Below are positions 8,680-17,575 of a stretch of 64,000 nucleotides of DNA, piece after piece. Made by a program: the position numbers and the translations under genes. Location: NCBI RefSeq assembly GCF_026017845.1, contig NZ_CP100416.1:4373615-4437614 (forward strand). Reading direction: 5' to 3'. The notes beneath the pieces were generated by a model. It worked only from the letters and a program-made list of their open reading frames with translations, searched no databases and was not told where the DNA came from. This DNA comes from Amycolatopsis mediterranei. GTDB taxonomy: Bacteria > Actinomycetota > Actinomycetes > Mycobacteriales > Pseudonocardiaceae. How positions within the stretch are numbered: the stretch's first letter is position 1; each line of letters opens with the position of its first letter.

Positions 8680-9506
8680 CCGCGCCGGAGCGGGATTGGC
8701 GGGTCTTCGCCATCCGCTACGCCGAGCGCGAAGGGGTGGCGGCCGACGAGGTCTTCCTCCACGCCACGCCGTCCGACGAGCCGCGCGCGATGGCCTACTA
8801 CCTCTGGCTGGTCACCGGCCCGGCCGGGGGGTTCCTGGTCGACACCGGCTTCGGCTGCGAGGTGGCCCGGCTGCGCGACCGGGAGGACTGCCTGCGCGGA
8901 GATCCCCTGGACGCCGTGCGCGCGCTGGGCGTCGCACCCGAAGAACTGTCCGATGTGGTGCTCACCCACCTGCACTTCGACCACTGCGGCGAGCTCGGCC
9001 GGTTTCCCCGGGCGCGGTTCTGGCTGCAGCAGCGGGAAATGGCCTTCTGGATGGGGCCGAACGCGCGGCGCCCCTCGTTCCGCCGGGTCGTGATGAGCCA
9101 GGACATCACCGCCGTGGCCGCGCTGAACCTCGACGGCCGCGTCCGGTGGGTCGACGGCGACGTCACGATCGCGCCGGGGCTGTCGCTGCACCACGTCGGC
9201 GGGCACACCGCGGGCATGCAGGTGGTGCGGGTGGTGACCGGGCACGGCGTGGTCGTGCTCGCCTCCGACGCCGCCCACTACTACGCCAACCTCGCCGCGG
9301 ACCGGCCGTACTCGGCGCTGGAGTCGGTGAGCGGCGCGCACGCGGCGTTCGACCGGCTGCGCGAGCTGGCCGGCCCGGCGGCGCACATCGTGCCGGGCCA
9401 CGACCCGGCCGTCCTGACGCGCTACCCCGTGGCCGGCCCGCACCTGGCCGGCACCGCGGTCGAACTGACCGCGGGTCCCCTCGAACCCGAAGTGGAGAAA
9501 CTATGA
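8676..9506 (+). CDS. MBL-fold metallo-hydrolase
   Basis: This 276-residue metallo-beta-lactamase-fold hydrolase is of the lactonase-like group. The dinuclear metal site is complete: THLHFDH (HxHxDH, about residues 96-102), GGHTAG, SDAAHYYA and the final PGHDP. Likely substrates are lactones or thioesters. It overlaps the upstream flavoprotein gene by four bases (ATGA) and the downstream dehydrogenase by a few bases, so the three are probably co-translated. Opening of a lactone intermediate is possible but inferred only from context. Confidence 0.88.
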   Translation: MTAPERDWRVFAIRYAEREGVAADEVFLHATPSDEPRAMAYYLWLVTGPAGGFLVDTGFGCEVARLRDREDCLRGDPLDAVRALGVAPEELSDVVLTHLHFDHCGELGRFPRARFWLQQREMAFWMGPNARRPSFRRVVMSQDITAVAALNLDGRVRWVDGDVTIAPGLSLHHVGGHTAGMQVVRVVTGHGVVVLASDAAHYYANLAADRPYSALESVSGAHAAFDRLRELAGPAAHIVPGHDPAVLTRYPVAGPHLAGTAVELTAGPLEPEVEKL

Positions 9507-10363
9507 TGCGGACAGCGGTGGTCGGCCTGGGCACGATGGGCGGTGCGGTCGCCCGGCGGCTGCGCGCCGAAGGGTTCCCCACACTCGTGCACGACGTCGA
9601 TCCGGCCGCCGTGGCCCGGCTCGTCGAGCTGGGCGCGACCGCCTGCTCGCCGGAGGACGCCGGCGCGGCTGACGTGATCATCACCAGCCTGCCCAACGAC
9701 CGGATCGTCACCGACGTGGTGCTCGGGAGCGGCGTGCTGAAGAGCTGGGCGGGCCGCGTCCTGGTGGAGCTGAGCACGACGTTGCCGGACACGGTGAAAG
9801 CGATCGCGGAGGCCGCCGCGCCGCACGGGGTCGCGGTGGTCGACTGCCCGGTCAGCGGCGGCCCCGGGGAAGCTCTCGCGGGCAAGCTCGTCCAGCTCGT
9901 CGGGGCGGACGACGACGCGCTCGAACGAGCCCGGCCGGTCTTGGCGGCGCTCGGCACGATCGAGCACGTCGGCGCGGTCGGCCACGGCAAGACGGTCAAG
10001 CTGCTCAACAACCTGATGGCGATGGGCAGCATCGTGGTGGCCGCGGAGGCGTTCACCCTCGGCGTCCGGCTCGGACTGGACCGGCACGAGCTGTTCGACG
10101 TGCTCAGCCGCTCCGGCGGGCGCTCGTTCCACTTCCTCAAGCGGTGGCCCTACGCCCTGGCCGACGACTACCACGCCCGGTTCGCGGTATCGCTGGGGGA
10201 GAAGGACATCCGGCTCGGGCTGGAACTGGCCCACGAGAGCGGTTACGTGACGCCGGTGGCCGCCACCGTGCACCAGATCTTCGAGATGGCGCGGGCCAAG
10301 GGGCTCGGCAACGAGGACGTCGTCGCCGTGCTCAAGGTCTACCAGGAGTGGGCCGGGCAGTAG
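9503..10363 (+). CDS. NAD(P)-dependent beta-hydroxyacid dehydrogenase
   Basis: This 286-residue member of the 3-hydroxyisobutyrate dehydrogenase family oxidises a beta-hydroxyacid to a semialdehyde or keto acid. It has the N-terminal Rossmann motif GLGTMGGAVA, the substrate-binding segment DCPVSGGPGEA and the catalytic Lys segment GHGKTVKLLNNL. Two ATG codons in a row (9503, 9506) overlap the upstream stop; either could be used. The gene meets the convergent aldehyde dehydrogenase with only three bases between stops. The product semialdehyde could feed that aldehyde dehydrogenase. Confidence 0.9.
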   Translation: MMRTAVVGLGTMGGAVARRLRAEGFPTLVHDVDPAAVARLVELGATACSPEDAGAADVIITSLPNDRIVTDVVLGSGVLKSWAGRVLVELSTTLPDTVKAIAEAAAPHGVAVVDCPVSGGPGEALAGKLVQLVGADDDALERARPVLAALGTIEHVGAVGHGKTVKLLNNLMAMGSIVVAAEAFTLGVRLGLDRHELFDVLSRSGGRSFHFLKRWPYALADDYHARFAVSLGEKDIRLGLELAHESGYVTPVAATVHQIFEMARAKGLGNEDVVAVLKVYQEWAGQ

Positions 10364-10366
10364 CGC

Positions 10367-11800
10367 TCAGCTGCGGCTCACGTACTTGATCCGCTGGAAG
10401 CCGCGCAGGCCCTCGGCACCGCCCTCGGTGCCGACGCCGCTGAGGTGGAACCCGCCGAACGGGGTTTCCGGCAGGGACGGCCGCCAGCTGTTGAGCGCCA
10501 CCGACCCGGCTTCCAGCTCGCCGGCGATGCGGGCCGCCGCGCGGGAGTCGTGGGTCCACGCGTAGGACGCCAGCCCGAAGGGCAGCCGGTTGGCCTCGGC
10601 CAGTGCTGCGTCGAGGTCGTCGAACGGGGTCACGGTCTTGAGCGGGCCGAACGGCTCGACCGAGCCCGCGAGCGAGTCCGGCGGGACCGACGTCAGCACG
10701 GTCGGGGCGAAGAACCACCCGATGTCGCCGATCCGCTCTCCGCCGGTCTCCACAACGGCACCACGGGCCCGGGCGTCGGCGGTCATTTCGGTCAAGGCTT
10801 GGAGCCGCCGTCCGGTCGCGACGGGTCCCATTTGGACACCGTCGGCCAGCCCGTCGCCGACCTTGCGGGCGCGGACCGCGTCGACGAACGCGGTCAGGAA
10901 CCGGTCGTAGACGTCCGTGTGGACGAGGAACTGCGTCGGGGAAGTGCACACCTGGCCGGAGTTGCGGTAGCAGGCCGGGACGGCCGAGCGGGCGACCGTC
11001 GCCACGTCGGCGTCGGCGAGCACCAGCACCGGGGCGTGGCCGCCGAGCTCCATGGTCATCCGGGTCATCGACGGCGCGCCCAGCGCGTGCAGCTCGGCGC
11101 CGACCGCGGTGGATCCGGTGAAGGTCACCGCTTGCACGATCGGCGAGGTCACCAGGTGCCGCCCGATCATCGGCGGATCGCCGAAGACCACGTTCAGCAC
11201 GCCGTCGGGCAGCCCGGCTTCCTGCAGGGCCGCCGCCATCATCAGCGCCGCCGTCGGGGTCTCTTCGGCCGGTTTGAGGATCATCGAGCAGCCGGCGGCC
11301 AGCGCGCCACCGATCTTGCGCGACGGGGTCACCGCGGGTGCGTTCCACGGCGCGAACGCGGCCACCACACCGACGGGCTCGAGCACGGTGTGCTGCAGGG
11401 TGTCCGGGTCCCGGGCCGGGATGACCCGGCCGTAGCCGCGCCGGGCCTCCTCGGCCGCCCACTCGAGGTGCTCGGCGGCCAGCAGCACCTCGGCGCGGGA
11501 CTCGGCCAGCGGCTTGCCCAGCTCCAGCGTGATGACCATGGCGACGTCACCGGCCCGCTCGCGGATCAGCCGGGCGCCCTCGCGCAGCACGCGGCTCCGC
11601 TCGACCGGCGAGGTCCGGCGCCAGCCGGGGAACGCCCGGCGCGCGGCGTCCAGTGCCTCGTCGAGATCCTCGATGGTGGCGACGGGCAATTCGGTGAGGA
11701 TTTCGCCGGTAACCGGATTCTCGACCGGGCGGGTCTCCCGCCCGGAACCGCGGGTCCAGCGGCCGTCGACGAGCATCCGGGGTTCGGGGTGCGAGCTCAT
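10367..11800 (-). CDS. Aldehyde dehydrogenase family protein
   Basis: This 477-residue NAD(P)-dependent aldehyde dehydrogenase has the catalytic Cys in RNSGQVCTSP and the Glu in MELGGHAPV. It overlaps the upstream ADP-forming CoA ligase by four bases (ATGA) and ends a tightly packed four-gene minus-strand operon. It is not closely similar to the aldehyde dehydrogenase at 2.4 kb, so it probably acts on a different aldehyde. The acid it forms could be activated by the ligase encoded just upstream. Confidence 0.93.
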   Translation of the reverse strand: MSSHPEPRMLVDGRWTRGSGRETRPVENPVTGEILTELPVATIEDLDEALDAARRAFPGWRRTSPVERSRVLREGARLIRERAGDVAMVITLELGKPLAESRAEVLLAAEHLEWAAEEARRGYGRVIPARDPDTLQHTVLEPVGVVAAFAPWNAPAVTPSRKIGGALAAGCSMILKPAEETPTAALMMAAALQEAGLPDGVLNVVFGDPPMIGRHLVTSPIVQAVTFTGSTAVGAELHALGAPSMTRMTMELGGHAPVLVLADADVATVARSAVPACYRNSGQVCTSPTQFLVHTDVYDRFLTAFVDAVRARKVGDGLADGVQMGPVATGRRLQALTEMTADARARGAVVETGGERIGDIGWFFAPTVLTSVPPDSLAGSVEPFGPLKTVTPFDDLDAALAEANRLPFGLASYAWTHDSRAAARIAGELEAGSVALNSWRPSLPETPFGGFHLSGVGTEGGAEGLRGFQRIKYVSRS

Positions 11801-13866
11801 GGTTCTCCTGCGGGACGTTCGAACAGCCGCACGACGGCGTCGAGGGCGACCACGCCTTCGCCCGCCGGGCGCACGAGCACGGGATTGATTTCGGCCTCGG
11901 CGACGTCGGCGCGCCCGGCCAGCTCCGACACGGCCACGACCAGCCGGGCCAGTGCGTCGAGATCGCCGGGCTGCGCTCCACGGTGGCCCCGCAGCGCTGC
12001 GAGGCCCTTCACCTCGGCGAGCATCCGGCGCACGGTGTCGAGGTCGACCGGCGCCGGCCGGAGGCTGCGGTCGGCGTAGACCTCGGTGAGCACGCCGCCG
12101 GCGGCGACCAGCACGAGCGGTCCCACTCCCGCGTCGACGCGGTACCCGACGAGCACCTCGCCGAGGCCGTCCGCCATCGACTGCACCAGCACGTCGGAGA
12201 TCTCGACGCCGCCGCGTCCGGCCACCGCGGCCTGGATCTCGCGGGCTGCCTCACCGACGCCGGCCGGTGTCTCCACCCCCAGCACTACGCCGCCGACGTC
12301 GCTCTTGTGCCCGAGTGCGGAGGAGAGCGCCTTGACCGCGACCGGGAACTCCAGCCCGGTCGTTTCGACGTCGTCGACGGGCACCACCCGGTGCGGCGCG
12401 GCGACGACCCCCAGCTCGGCCAGCACCGCGTAGGACGCGGCCTCGTCGAGCGGACGCGTCGGTCCGGGCCCGGCGGGGGGAGGAGGCGGCACCGCGCGCG
12501 GGGGACGACGGCCGAGTGCCGCGGCGATCGCGTCGGCGCACGATTCCGGGGTGCGGAACGCGGGCACGCCGGCGTCGGCGAGCATGGCCAGCGCCTCGGG
12601 CGCGTGCGGCACCAGGAACGCCGCCAGCCCACCGCGGTCGGCGCGGTCGACGATCGGGCGGACCGCGACCTCGGGTTCGAACCGGGCCGACGACCCGACC
12701 ACCGCGACGACGAGGTCGAACTCGCCACTGGCGTGCAGGACGTCCAGCGCCGCGGCCATCACGGCGTAGCGGGTACCGGCCAGCGTCAGGTCGACGATCG
12801 CGCCGGGTGCGGCGGGTGCACCTGCCTCGGCCAGCCGGACGAGAGTGGCCGGTGAAGGTCCGGCCACTTCGACGCCGAGCACGCCGAGCTGGTCGACGAC
12901 CATCGCGGCGCCGCCCCCGGTGGTCGTGACCACCCCGACCCGCGGGGTCGTCCCGGTGCGCACCGGGGTCCTGGCGAGCAGCGGGAGCCCTTCCAGCAGG
13001 CCGTCGAGGGTGTGCGCGCGGGCGATCCCGCAGTCGGCGAGGAAGGCCGCGGCGACGTCGTCCTCGCCCGCGAGTGAACCCGTGTGCGAAACCGCCAGCT
13101 CCGCCGCGGTGCGGGAGCGGCCGAGTTTGTAGGCCAGCACCGGTTTCCCGTGCGCGGCCGCTTCGCGGGCGAAGGCGCGCAGGCGGTCGGCGTGCCGCAG
13201 GTTTTCCAGGAACAGCAGGAAGCCGGTGACGTCCGGATCGGCCACCGCCGCACCGCAGATCTCGCCGATCCCGAGGTCCACCTCGCCGCCGACGGACACC
13301 AGGTGGGAGAAGGCCGCGCCGCACGCGGCCCCGCGGGACAGCAGCGCGCCGATGAGGCTCCCGGAGTGCGAGGCGACGAAGATCCCGCCGCGCGGGAGGT
13401 CCGGCTCGGCGAACGCCGCGTTGGCGGTGAGGGTCAGCCCGGTGCGGGTGTTGACCAGGCCGAGGCTGCTCGGCCCGAGGACGCGGATCCCGGATTCCGC
13501 GGCCACGGCGGCGAGTTCCCGCTGCCGGGCGGCGCCCTCCGGACCGGCCTCGGCGAACCCGCCGGACAGGACGGTCACCACCGGCACGCCCAGGCGCCCG
13601 CACTGGCCGACGGCCTCGACGGTGGCCGCCGTCGGCGTCATGAGGAACGCGTGGTCGGGCACCTCGGGCAGGGCGTCGAGCGACGGGAAGGCCGGCTCGC
13701 CGTCGATCGTGCCGGCCCGGCGGTTGACCGGGTAGACGGCGCCGGCGAACCCGCTGCGCCGCAGGAAGCGCAGCGGCCGCGAGGACGCCTTGGCCGGGTC
13801 CGCGGACGCGCCGACCAGTGCCACGCTGCGCGGCGTGAACAGGGCGGCGGCGAGATCGGCCGTCAC
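11797..13866 (-). CDS. Acyl-CoA synthetase (ADP-forming), fused subunits
   Basis: This 689-residue NDP-forming acyl-CoA ligase joins CoA to a carboxylic acid with ATP giving ADP and phosphate. The N-terminal part is the CoA-binding/ligase domain (VALVGASADP; conserved His segments SHSGSL and SHTGSLAGED, the second holding the likely phosphorylated His). From about residue 470 comes the ATP-grasp domain (VAVKALSSALGHKSDVGG). The gene starts with GTG overlapping the ACAD stop (GTGA). This is cheaper than AMP-forming activation and is reversible, so it may also recover ATP from an acyl-CoA. Confidence 0.9.
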   Translation of the reverse strand: MTADLAAALFTPRSVALVGASADPAKASSRPLRFLRRSGFAGAVYPVNRRAGTIDGEPAFPSLDALPEVPDHAFLMTPTAATVEAVGQCGRLGVPVVTVLSGGFAEAGPEGAARQRELAAVAAESGIRVLGPSSLGLVNTRTGLTLTANAAFAEPDLPRGGIFVASHSGSLIGALLSRGAACGAAFSHLVSVGGEVDLGIGEICGAAVADPDVTGFLLFLENLRHADRLRAFAREAAAHGKPVLAYKLGRSRTAAELAVSHTGSLAGEDDVAAAFLADCGIARAHTLDGLLEGLPLLARTPVRTGTTPRVGVVTTTGGGAAMVVDQLGVLGVEVAGPSPATLVRLAEAGAPAAPGAIVDLTLAGTRYAVMAAALDVLHASGEFDLVVAVVGSSARFEPEVAVRPIVDRADRGGLAAFLVPHAPEALAMLADAGVPAFRTPESCADAIAAALGRRPPRAVPPPPPAGPGPTRPLDEAASYAVLAELGVVAAPHRVVPVDDVETTGLEFPVAVKALSSALGHKSDVGGVVLGVETPAGVGEAAREIQAAVAGRGGVEISDVLVQSMADGLGEVLVGYRVDAGVGPLVLVAAGGVLTEVYADRSLRPAPVDLDTVRRMLAEVKGLAALRGHRGAQPGDLDALARLVVAVSELAGRADVAEAEINPVLVRPAGEGVVALDAVVRLFERPAGEP

Positions 13867-15011
13867 TTCGGGGCCCGCTGGCTGAACCGGCGGCCCAGCA
13901 CGTCCTCGGCGATCCGGTTGCGCAGGACCTCCAGGGAGCCGCCGGCGATCATCCAGCCCCGCGTGCGCCGGAAGCAGTACTCGACGAGCGTCTCAGTGCT
14001 GTAGCCCATCGCCCCCATCACCTGCAGGGCCTGGTCGGCGGCCTGGAACCCGGCCTGGTTGGCCGCCAGCTTGGCGACCGAGGTCTCGTAGGCGGACGGC
14101 AGCCCCTGCGCCGCGTTGGCCGCGGCCCGGTCCAGGAGCAGCTGCGCGCCGTCGAGGGCGACCGCCATGTCGGCGAACTTCCACTGGATGCCCTGGAAGT
14201 CCGCGAGGGTGCGGCCGAACTGCTCGCGCTGGAGGACGTGGTCGCGAGCGATGGTGAACGCGAGCCTGCCGAGGGTGAGCGAGCGCGCCGCGTTGCCGAG
14301 GCGCTCGACGTTGAACCCGCTGATCTGCTTCTTGAAGCCACCGGGCCCGAGCAGCACGTTCTCCGCGGGGATGCGGCAGCCGTCGAAGTACAGCGGGGCC
14401 CACTGCTCGCCGCTCATGTACTCCGACGGCTTGCCGATCTCCAGGCCGGGGGTCCCGCGTTCGACCAGGACCGAGCCGATGCCGCCGACCCCGGGGCCGA
14501 AGCGGACGTAGACGAGGAACACGTTCGCCTCGACACTGTGCGTCGACCAGATCTTGGTGCCGTCGACGACGTAGGAATCGCCGTCCCGCTCGGCGCTCGT
14601 GGTCAGGTCGGTGACCGCCGAGCCCGCCTCCGGCTCGCTCATCGCCAGCCCGAGCAACGACTTGCCGGCCAGGAAGCCGGGCAGGAACCGCGCCTTCTGG
14701 TCGTCGGTGGCGTACTCGGCGAAGGTCCGCAGCGCCCCGAAGTTGCCCGCCTGCACGACGTCGGCGCTCTTCGGGCAGACGAGGCCGATCTCCTGGATGG
14801 CGAGCACCGCGTCGAGCAGGGTGGCGCCTTGGCCGCCGTCCTCTTCCGGCACGGTGAGGCCCAGCAAGCCTTGCTGCGCAAGGAGTTCCGCGACCTCCCA
14901 CGGGTAGCCGGGGGCGTGCGCTCGTTCGAGGGCGCCGGCCGCCAGCCGGTCGCGGGCGAACGCCCGGATCGACTCGGCGAACGCCGTCCGGTCCTCGGTG
15001 CTGGTGGTCAT
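13863..15011 (-). CDS. Acyl-CoA dehydrogenase
   Basis: This 382-residue acyl-CoA dehydrogenase has MSEPEAGSAVTDL for FAD/substrate contact and a likely catalytic Glu in FNVERLGNA (helix G, as in long-chain and isovaleryl-CoA dehydrogenases). AGGSLEVLRN replaces the medium-chain Y-E-G-T motif. The start at 15011 (ATG) overlaps the MmgE/PrpD stop by four bases. The acid activated by the ADP-forming ligase encoded next is the natural candidate substrate. Confidence 0.92.
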   Translation of the reverse strand: MTTSTEDRTAFAESIRAFARDRLAAGALERAHAPGYPWEVAELLAQQGLLGLTVPEEDGGQGATLLDAVLAIQEIGLVCPKSADVVQAGNFGALRTFAEYATDDQKARFLPGFLAGKSLLGLAMSEPEAGSAVTDLTTSAERDGDSYVVDGTKIWSTHSVEANVFLVYVRFGPGVGGIGSVLVERGTPGLEIGKPSEYMSGEQWAPLYFDGCRIPAENVLLGPGGFKKQISGFNVERLGNAARSLTLGRLAFTIARDHVLQREQFGRTLADFQGIQWKFADMAVALDGAQLLLDRAAANAAQGLPSAYETSVAKLAANQAGFQAADQALQVMGAMGYSTETLVEYCFRRTRGWMIAGGSLEVLRNRIAEDVLGRRFSQRAPK

Positions 15012-16378
15012 CGGGTCTTCCCTTCCTGCTGGTCCGCAAGCTCGCCCAAGACGGCGGTGACGTCGTCGAACGCCCACACGGCCGCGGCGATCCGCGCCGC
15101 GCGGTGCGGTCCGACGACGGGATCGGCGAGCAGCCGGAACTTGGCGGTGAGTTCGTCGTCGTCGAGGGGCCGGCTCGGCTCGCCCCGGGGCTGGCCCACC
15201 TCCCGGCACAGCGGCGGCCGCCCGGCGCGGTGGACCGTGACCCGGGCCGGGCGCTCGGCCGGGTAACGAGCGTCCAAACCGGCCTCGGCCACGACCTCGA
15301 CCAGCGCCGCGAGCTCGGCCACCGCGGGGGACGCGCGGTGGGCCGCATCGAACTGCGCCAGCCCGGCCTTTCCGTCGAGCAGGGTCACCGCCACGGCGTA
15401 GGGCAGGCTCATCTGCGCGTCGAGGTGGCTGTCGAACGTCGTGTGCGCGTGGCCCGCCGCGATCGCGTAGGTCTCGACGCGCACCGCCGTCACGCCGCTG
15501 AGGTCGTGCTCGGCGCGCAGGTCCAGCAGCGCGTCGATCGCGCCGTGCAGGTGCCGGCAGCAGGCGTGGACCTTGACGTAGGTGTCCCGCAACGCCCAGT
15601 GTTCGCCGAGCCCGTCGAGCAGGGCGCCCGGGCGCCACGCGCCGCCGGCGAACGCGCGGAAATAGCCGTTGGTGCCTTCCAAGACGGTGGCTGGGCCGGT
15701 CACGCCGAGCCGGGCGAAGTGGGCGGACAGCAGGCCGTCCCGGGCCGCCTTCCCGGCGTGCAGCCGCTTGACCTCGGCTCCGCTGCCCAGGAACTCGAAC
15801 AGGCCGCCGGAGTGCGAACCCGCGACGCCCAGCGCCGACGCGACTTCCGCGCGGTCGAGGCCGAGCACCACCGACACACCCGCCGCGGCGCCGAGGACCC
15901 CGGCCAGCGCGGTGTTGTGGAACCCCGCCTCGCGCGTCGCCGGATGCGCGGATCGGGCGACCCGGCAGGTCACCTCCACGGCCGCGGCGACCGCGCGCAG
16001 CACCGTCTCGGCGGGGGCGCCGGTGTGCTGCGCCGCCGCCAGGACGGCGGGCACGGCCGGCGCGCTCGGGTGCACCGAGCCGGGGGTGTAGCCGTCGTCG
16101 ATGTCGAGGGCGTGCGCGGCGGTGCCGTTGGCCAGCGCCGCACCGGCGGCCGACGCGCGGCCGCCGCCGATCACCGACGCGTGATCACCGGGATACATCC
16201 CGGCCACCAGGTCGCGGACCGCCCCGGCCACCTCGGTCGCCGAACCGGCGATCGCGGCACCGAGGCAGTCCAGCACCAGCCGGCTGACCTGATGAGCGAC
16301 GGCGGCGTCCAGGGTCGCCGTCTGCATGCCGTGCACCCACTCGGCGAGCTGCGCCGTCGCGCCGGAACCGTCACGCAC
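15008..16378 (-). CDS. MmgE/PrpD family protein
   Basis: This 456-residue protein belongs to the family that includes 2-methylcitrate dehydratase (PrpD) and cis-aconitate decarboxylase. ALDIDDGYTPGSVHPSAP near residue 90 is the family signature. No methylcitrate synthase or lyase is nearby, so a role in the methylcitrate cycle is doubtful; dehydration or decarboxylation of a tricarboxylate-like pathway intermediate is as likely. It is the first gene of the four-gene operon and starts with GTG, 32 bases from operator site B. Confidence 0.88.
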   Translation of the reverse strand: MRDGSGATAQLAEWVHGMQTATLDAAVAHQVSRLVLDCLGAAIAGSATEVAGAVRDLVAGMYPGDHASVIGGGRASAAGAALANGTAAHALDIDDGYTPGSVHPSAPAVPAVLAAAQHTGAPAETVLRAVAAAVEVTCRVARSAHPATREAGFHNTALAGVLGAAAGVSVVLGLDRAEVASALGVAGSHSGGLFEFLGSGAEVKRLHAGKAARDGLLSAHFARLGVTGPATVLEGTNGYFRAFAGGAWRPGALLDGLGEHWALRDTYVKVHACCRHLHGAIDALLDLRAEHDLSGVTAVRVETYAIAAGHAHTTFDSHLDAQMSLPYAVAVTLLDGKAGLAQFDAAHRASPAVAELAALVEVVAEAGLDARYPAERPARVTVHRAGRPPLCREVGQPRGEPSRPLDDDELTAKFRLLADPVVGPHRAARIAAAVWAFDDVTAVLGELADQQEGKTR

Positions 16379-16410
16379 TTCGGAGGCCGTCCTCAGCTAG
16401 AGAAAGAGTC

Positions 16411-16428
16411 AATTTATCTAACTATATA
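16411..16428. promoter_or_regulatory. Shared 18-bp operator, site B
   Basis: Read on the minus strand, TATATAGTTAGATAAATT matches the island palindrome well in its core (AGTTAGATAA). It overlaps a TATAGT -10-like hexamer (minus strand, 16426-16421) and lies 32 bases before the MmgE/PrpD start. It therefore probably controls the four-gene minus-strand operon. Confidence 0.7.
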
Positions 16429-16454
16429 GTAGAGGCACGGCCACCGGAAGCGGG

Positions 16455-17348
16455 CTATCGCGGACGGACGCGGACGAGTCCTTCCTGGACCGCGCTGGCC
16501 ACGTGCCGGCCGTCGCGGTCGAAGAAACGGCCGCGGGCCAGTCCGCGGCCGCCGCCGGCGGTCGGGGAGTCCTGGTCGAACAGCAGCCAGTCGTCCACCC
16601 GGAACGGCCGGTGGAACCAGACCGCGTGATCCAGGCTGGCCATCGCGACCTGGCTGTCGTGCTCGCCGAACGGCTCCAGCCGGTGGGCGGAGGTGACGCC
16701 GCTGAGCAGCGTCAAGTCGCTGGCGTAGGTCAGCAGGCAGGCGTGCAGCAGGGGATCGTCGCCGACGACGTCGGCCGCCCGCAGCCAGACCTGCGTGCTG
16801 CGTTCCGGTTCCGGGCCGGCCTGCCAGGCGCCGGCCCGGCGCAGGTCGAACGGCAGCATGTTGACCGGGATGTCCCGCCCGGCGCGCAGGAACGCCTCCC
16901 GGGACGTCGGCAGCGACTCCGGCGGCGGCGCGGCCGGCATGGTGTCCTGGTGGGTCAGGCCCGGCTCGTCGACGTGGAAGCTCGCCGACATCGTGAAGAT
17001 CGTTTCGCCGTTCTGCAGCGCGTCCACCCGGCGGGTGGTGAACGAGCGGCCGTCCCGGATCCGGCCGACCCGGTAGACGATCGGGCTCGCGGGCCGGCCC
17101 GGCCGCACGAAGTAGCCGTGCAGGCTGTGCACCGGCCGGTTCCCGACGACGGTGCGCCCGGCGGCCACCAGGGCCTGCCCGGCGACCTGGCCGCCGAACA
17201 CCCGCAGCGTGGCGTGGCGCGGGCTCCGGCCGCGGAACAGGTCCACTTCGAGGTGCTCGAGGTCGAGGATCTCGCCGGTCAGCTCGAGCAACGCGGCGTG
17301 CGCTGGGCCGGGCGCCGGCCGGTCGGTCCACGCGGACGTGCCGGTCAC
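16455..17348 (-). CDS. tesB: Acyl-CoA thioesterase II (TesB-like)
   Basis: This 297-residue double-hotdog thioesterase hydrolyses acyl-CoA to free acid and CoA. The TesB catalytic residues fit the Asp in YASDLTLL, the SLDHAVWFHRPFR segment and the Gln in SAVQEGLVR. The GTG at 17348 is chosen because it overlaps the preceding small gene's stop (GTGA); a longer frame starting at 17438 would cover most of that gene. It may rescue CoA from stalled intermediates. It ends the amidohydrolase-small protein-TesB operon. Confidence 0.88.
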   Translation of the reverse strand: MTGTSAWTDRPAPGPAHAALLELTGEILDLEHLEVDLFRGRSPRHATLRVFGGQVAGQALVAAGRTVVGNRPVHSLHGYFVRPGRPASPIVYRVGRIRDGRSFTTRRVDALQNGETIFTMSASFHVDEPGLTHQDTMPAAPPPESLPTSREAFLRAGRDIPVNMLPFDLRRAGAWQAGPEPERSTQVWLRAADVVGDDPLLHACLLTYASDLTLLSGVTSAHRLEPFGEHDSQVAMASLDHAVWFHRPFRVDDWLLFDQDSPTAGGGRGLARGRFFDRDGRHVASAVQEGLVRVRPR

Positions 17349-17554
17349 GGGGCCGAGCCGGTGTGCGCGCGGGCCAGCCGCAACCCCTCCTGGCGGCTGG
17401 GCGCGACCACCTCCCACCGCTCGCACGAGCACGCGCACACGTAGGAGCCGTCCTCCAGCGGGATCACGGACTGGGCCACGCAGTGACCCGATTTCTCGGC
17501 CACTTCGTGCAGGAACTCGGTCGGGGAGTCGTACAGGACGTTGTCGTCACTCAT
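17345..17554 (-). CDS. Small CxC-containing protein of unknown function
   Basis: This 69-residue protein is not one I recognise. It has a CACSCERW segment in the middle that could bind a metal, and an acidic N-terminus (MSDDNVLYDSPTEF). There is no signal peptide or membrane segment. It sits between the amidohydrolase (21 bases away) and tesB (four-base overlap), an arrangement that argues it is translated. It could be a metal-binding accessory to the amidohydrolase, but that is a guess from position. Confidence 0.65.
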   Translation of the reverse strand: MSDDNVLYDSPTEFLHEVAEKSGHCVAQSVIPLEDGSYVCACSCERWEVVAPSRQEGLRLARAHTGSAP

Positions 17555-17575
17555 CTCGCGGCGCTCCCTTGCGCC

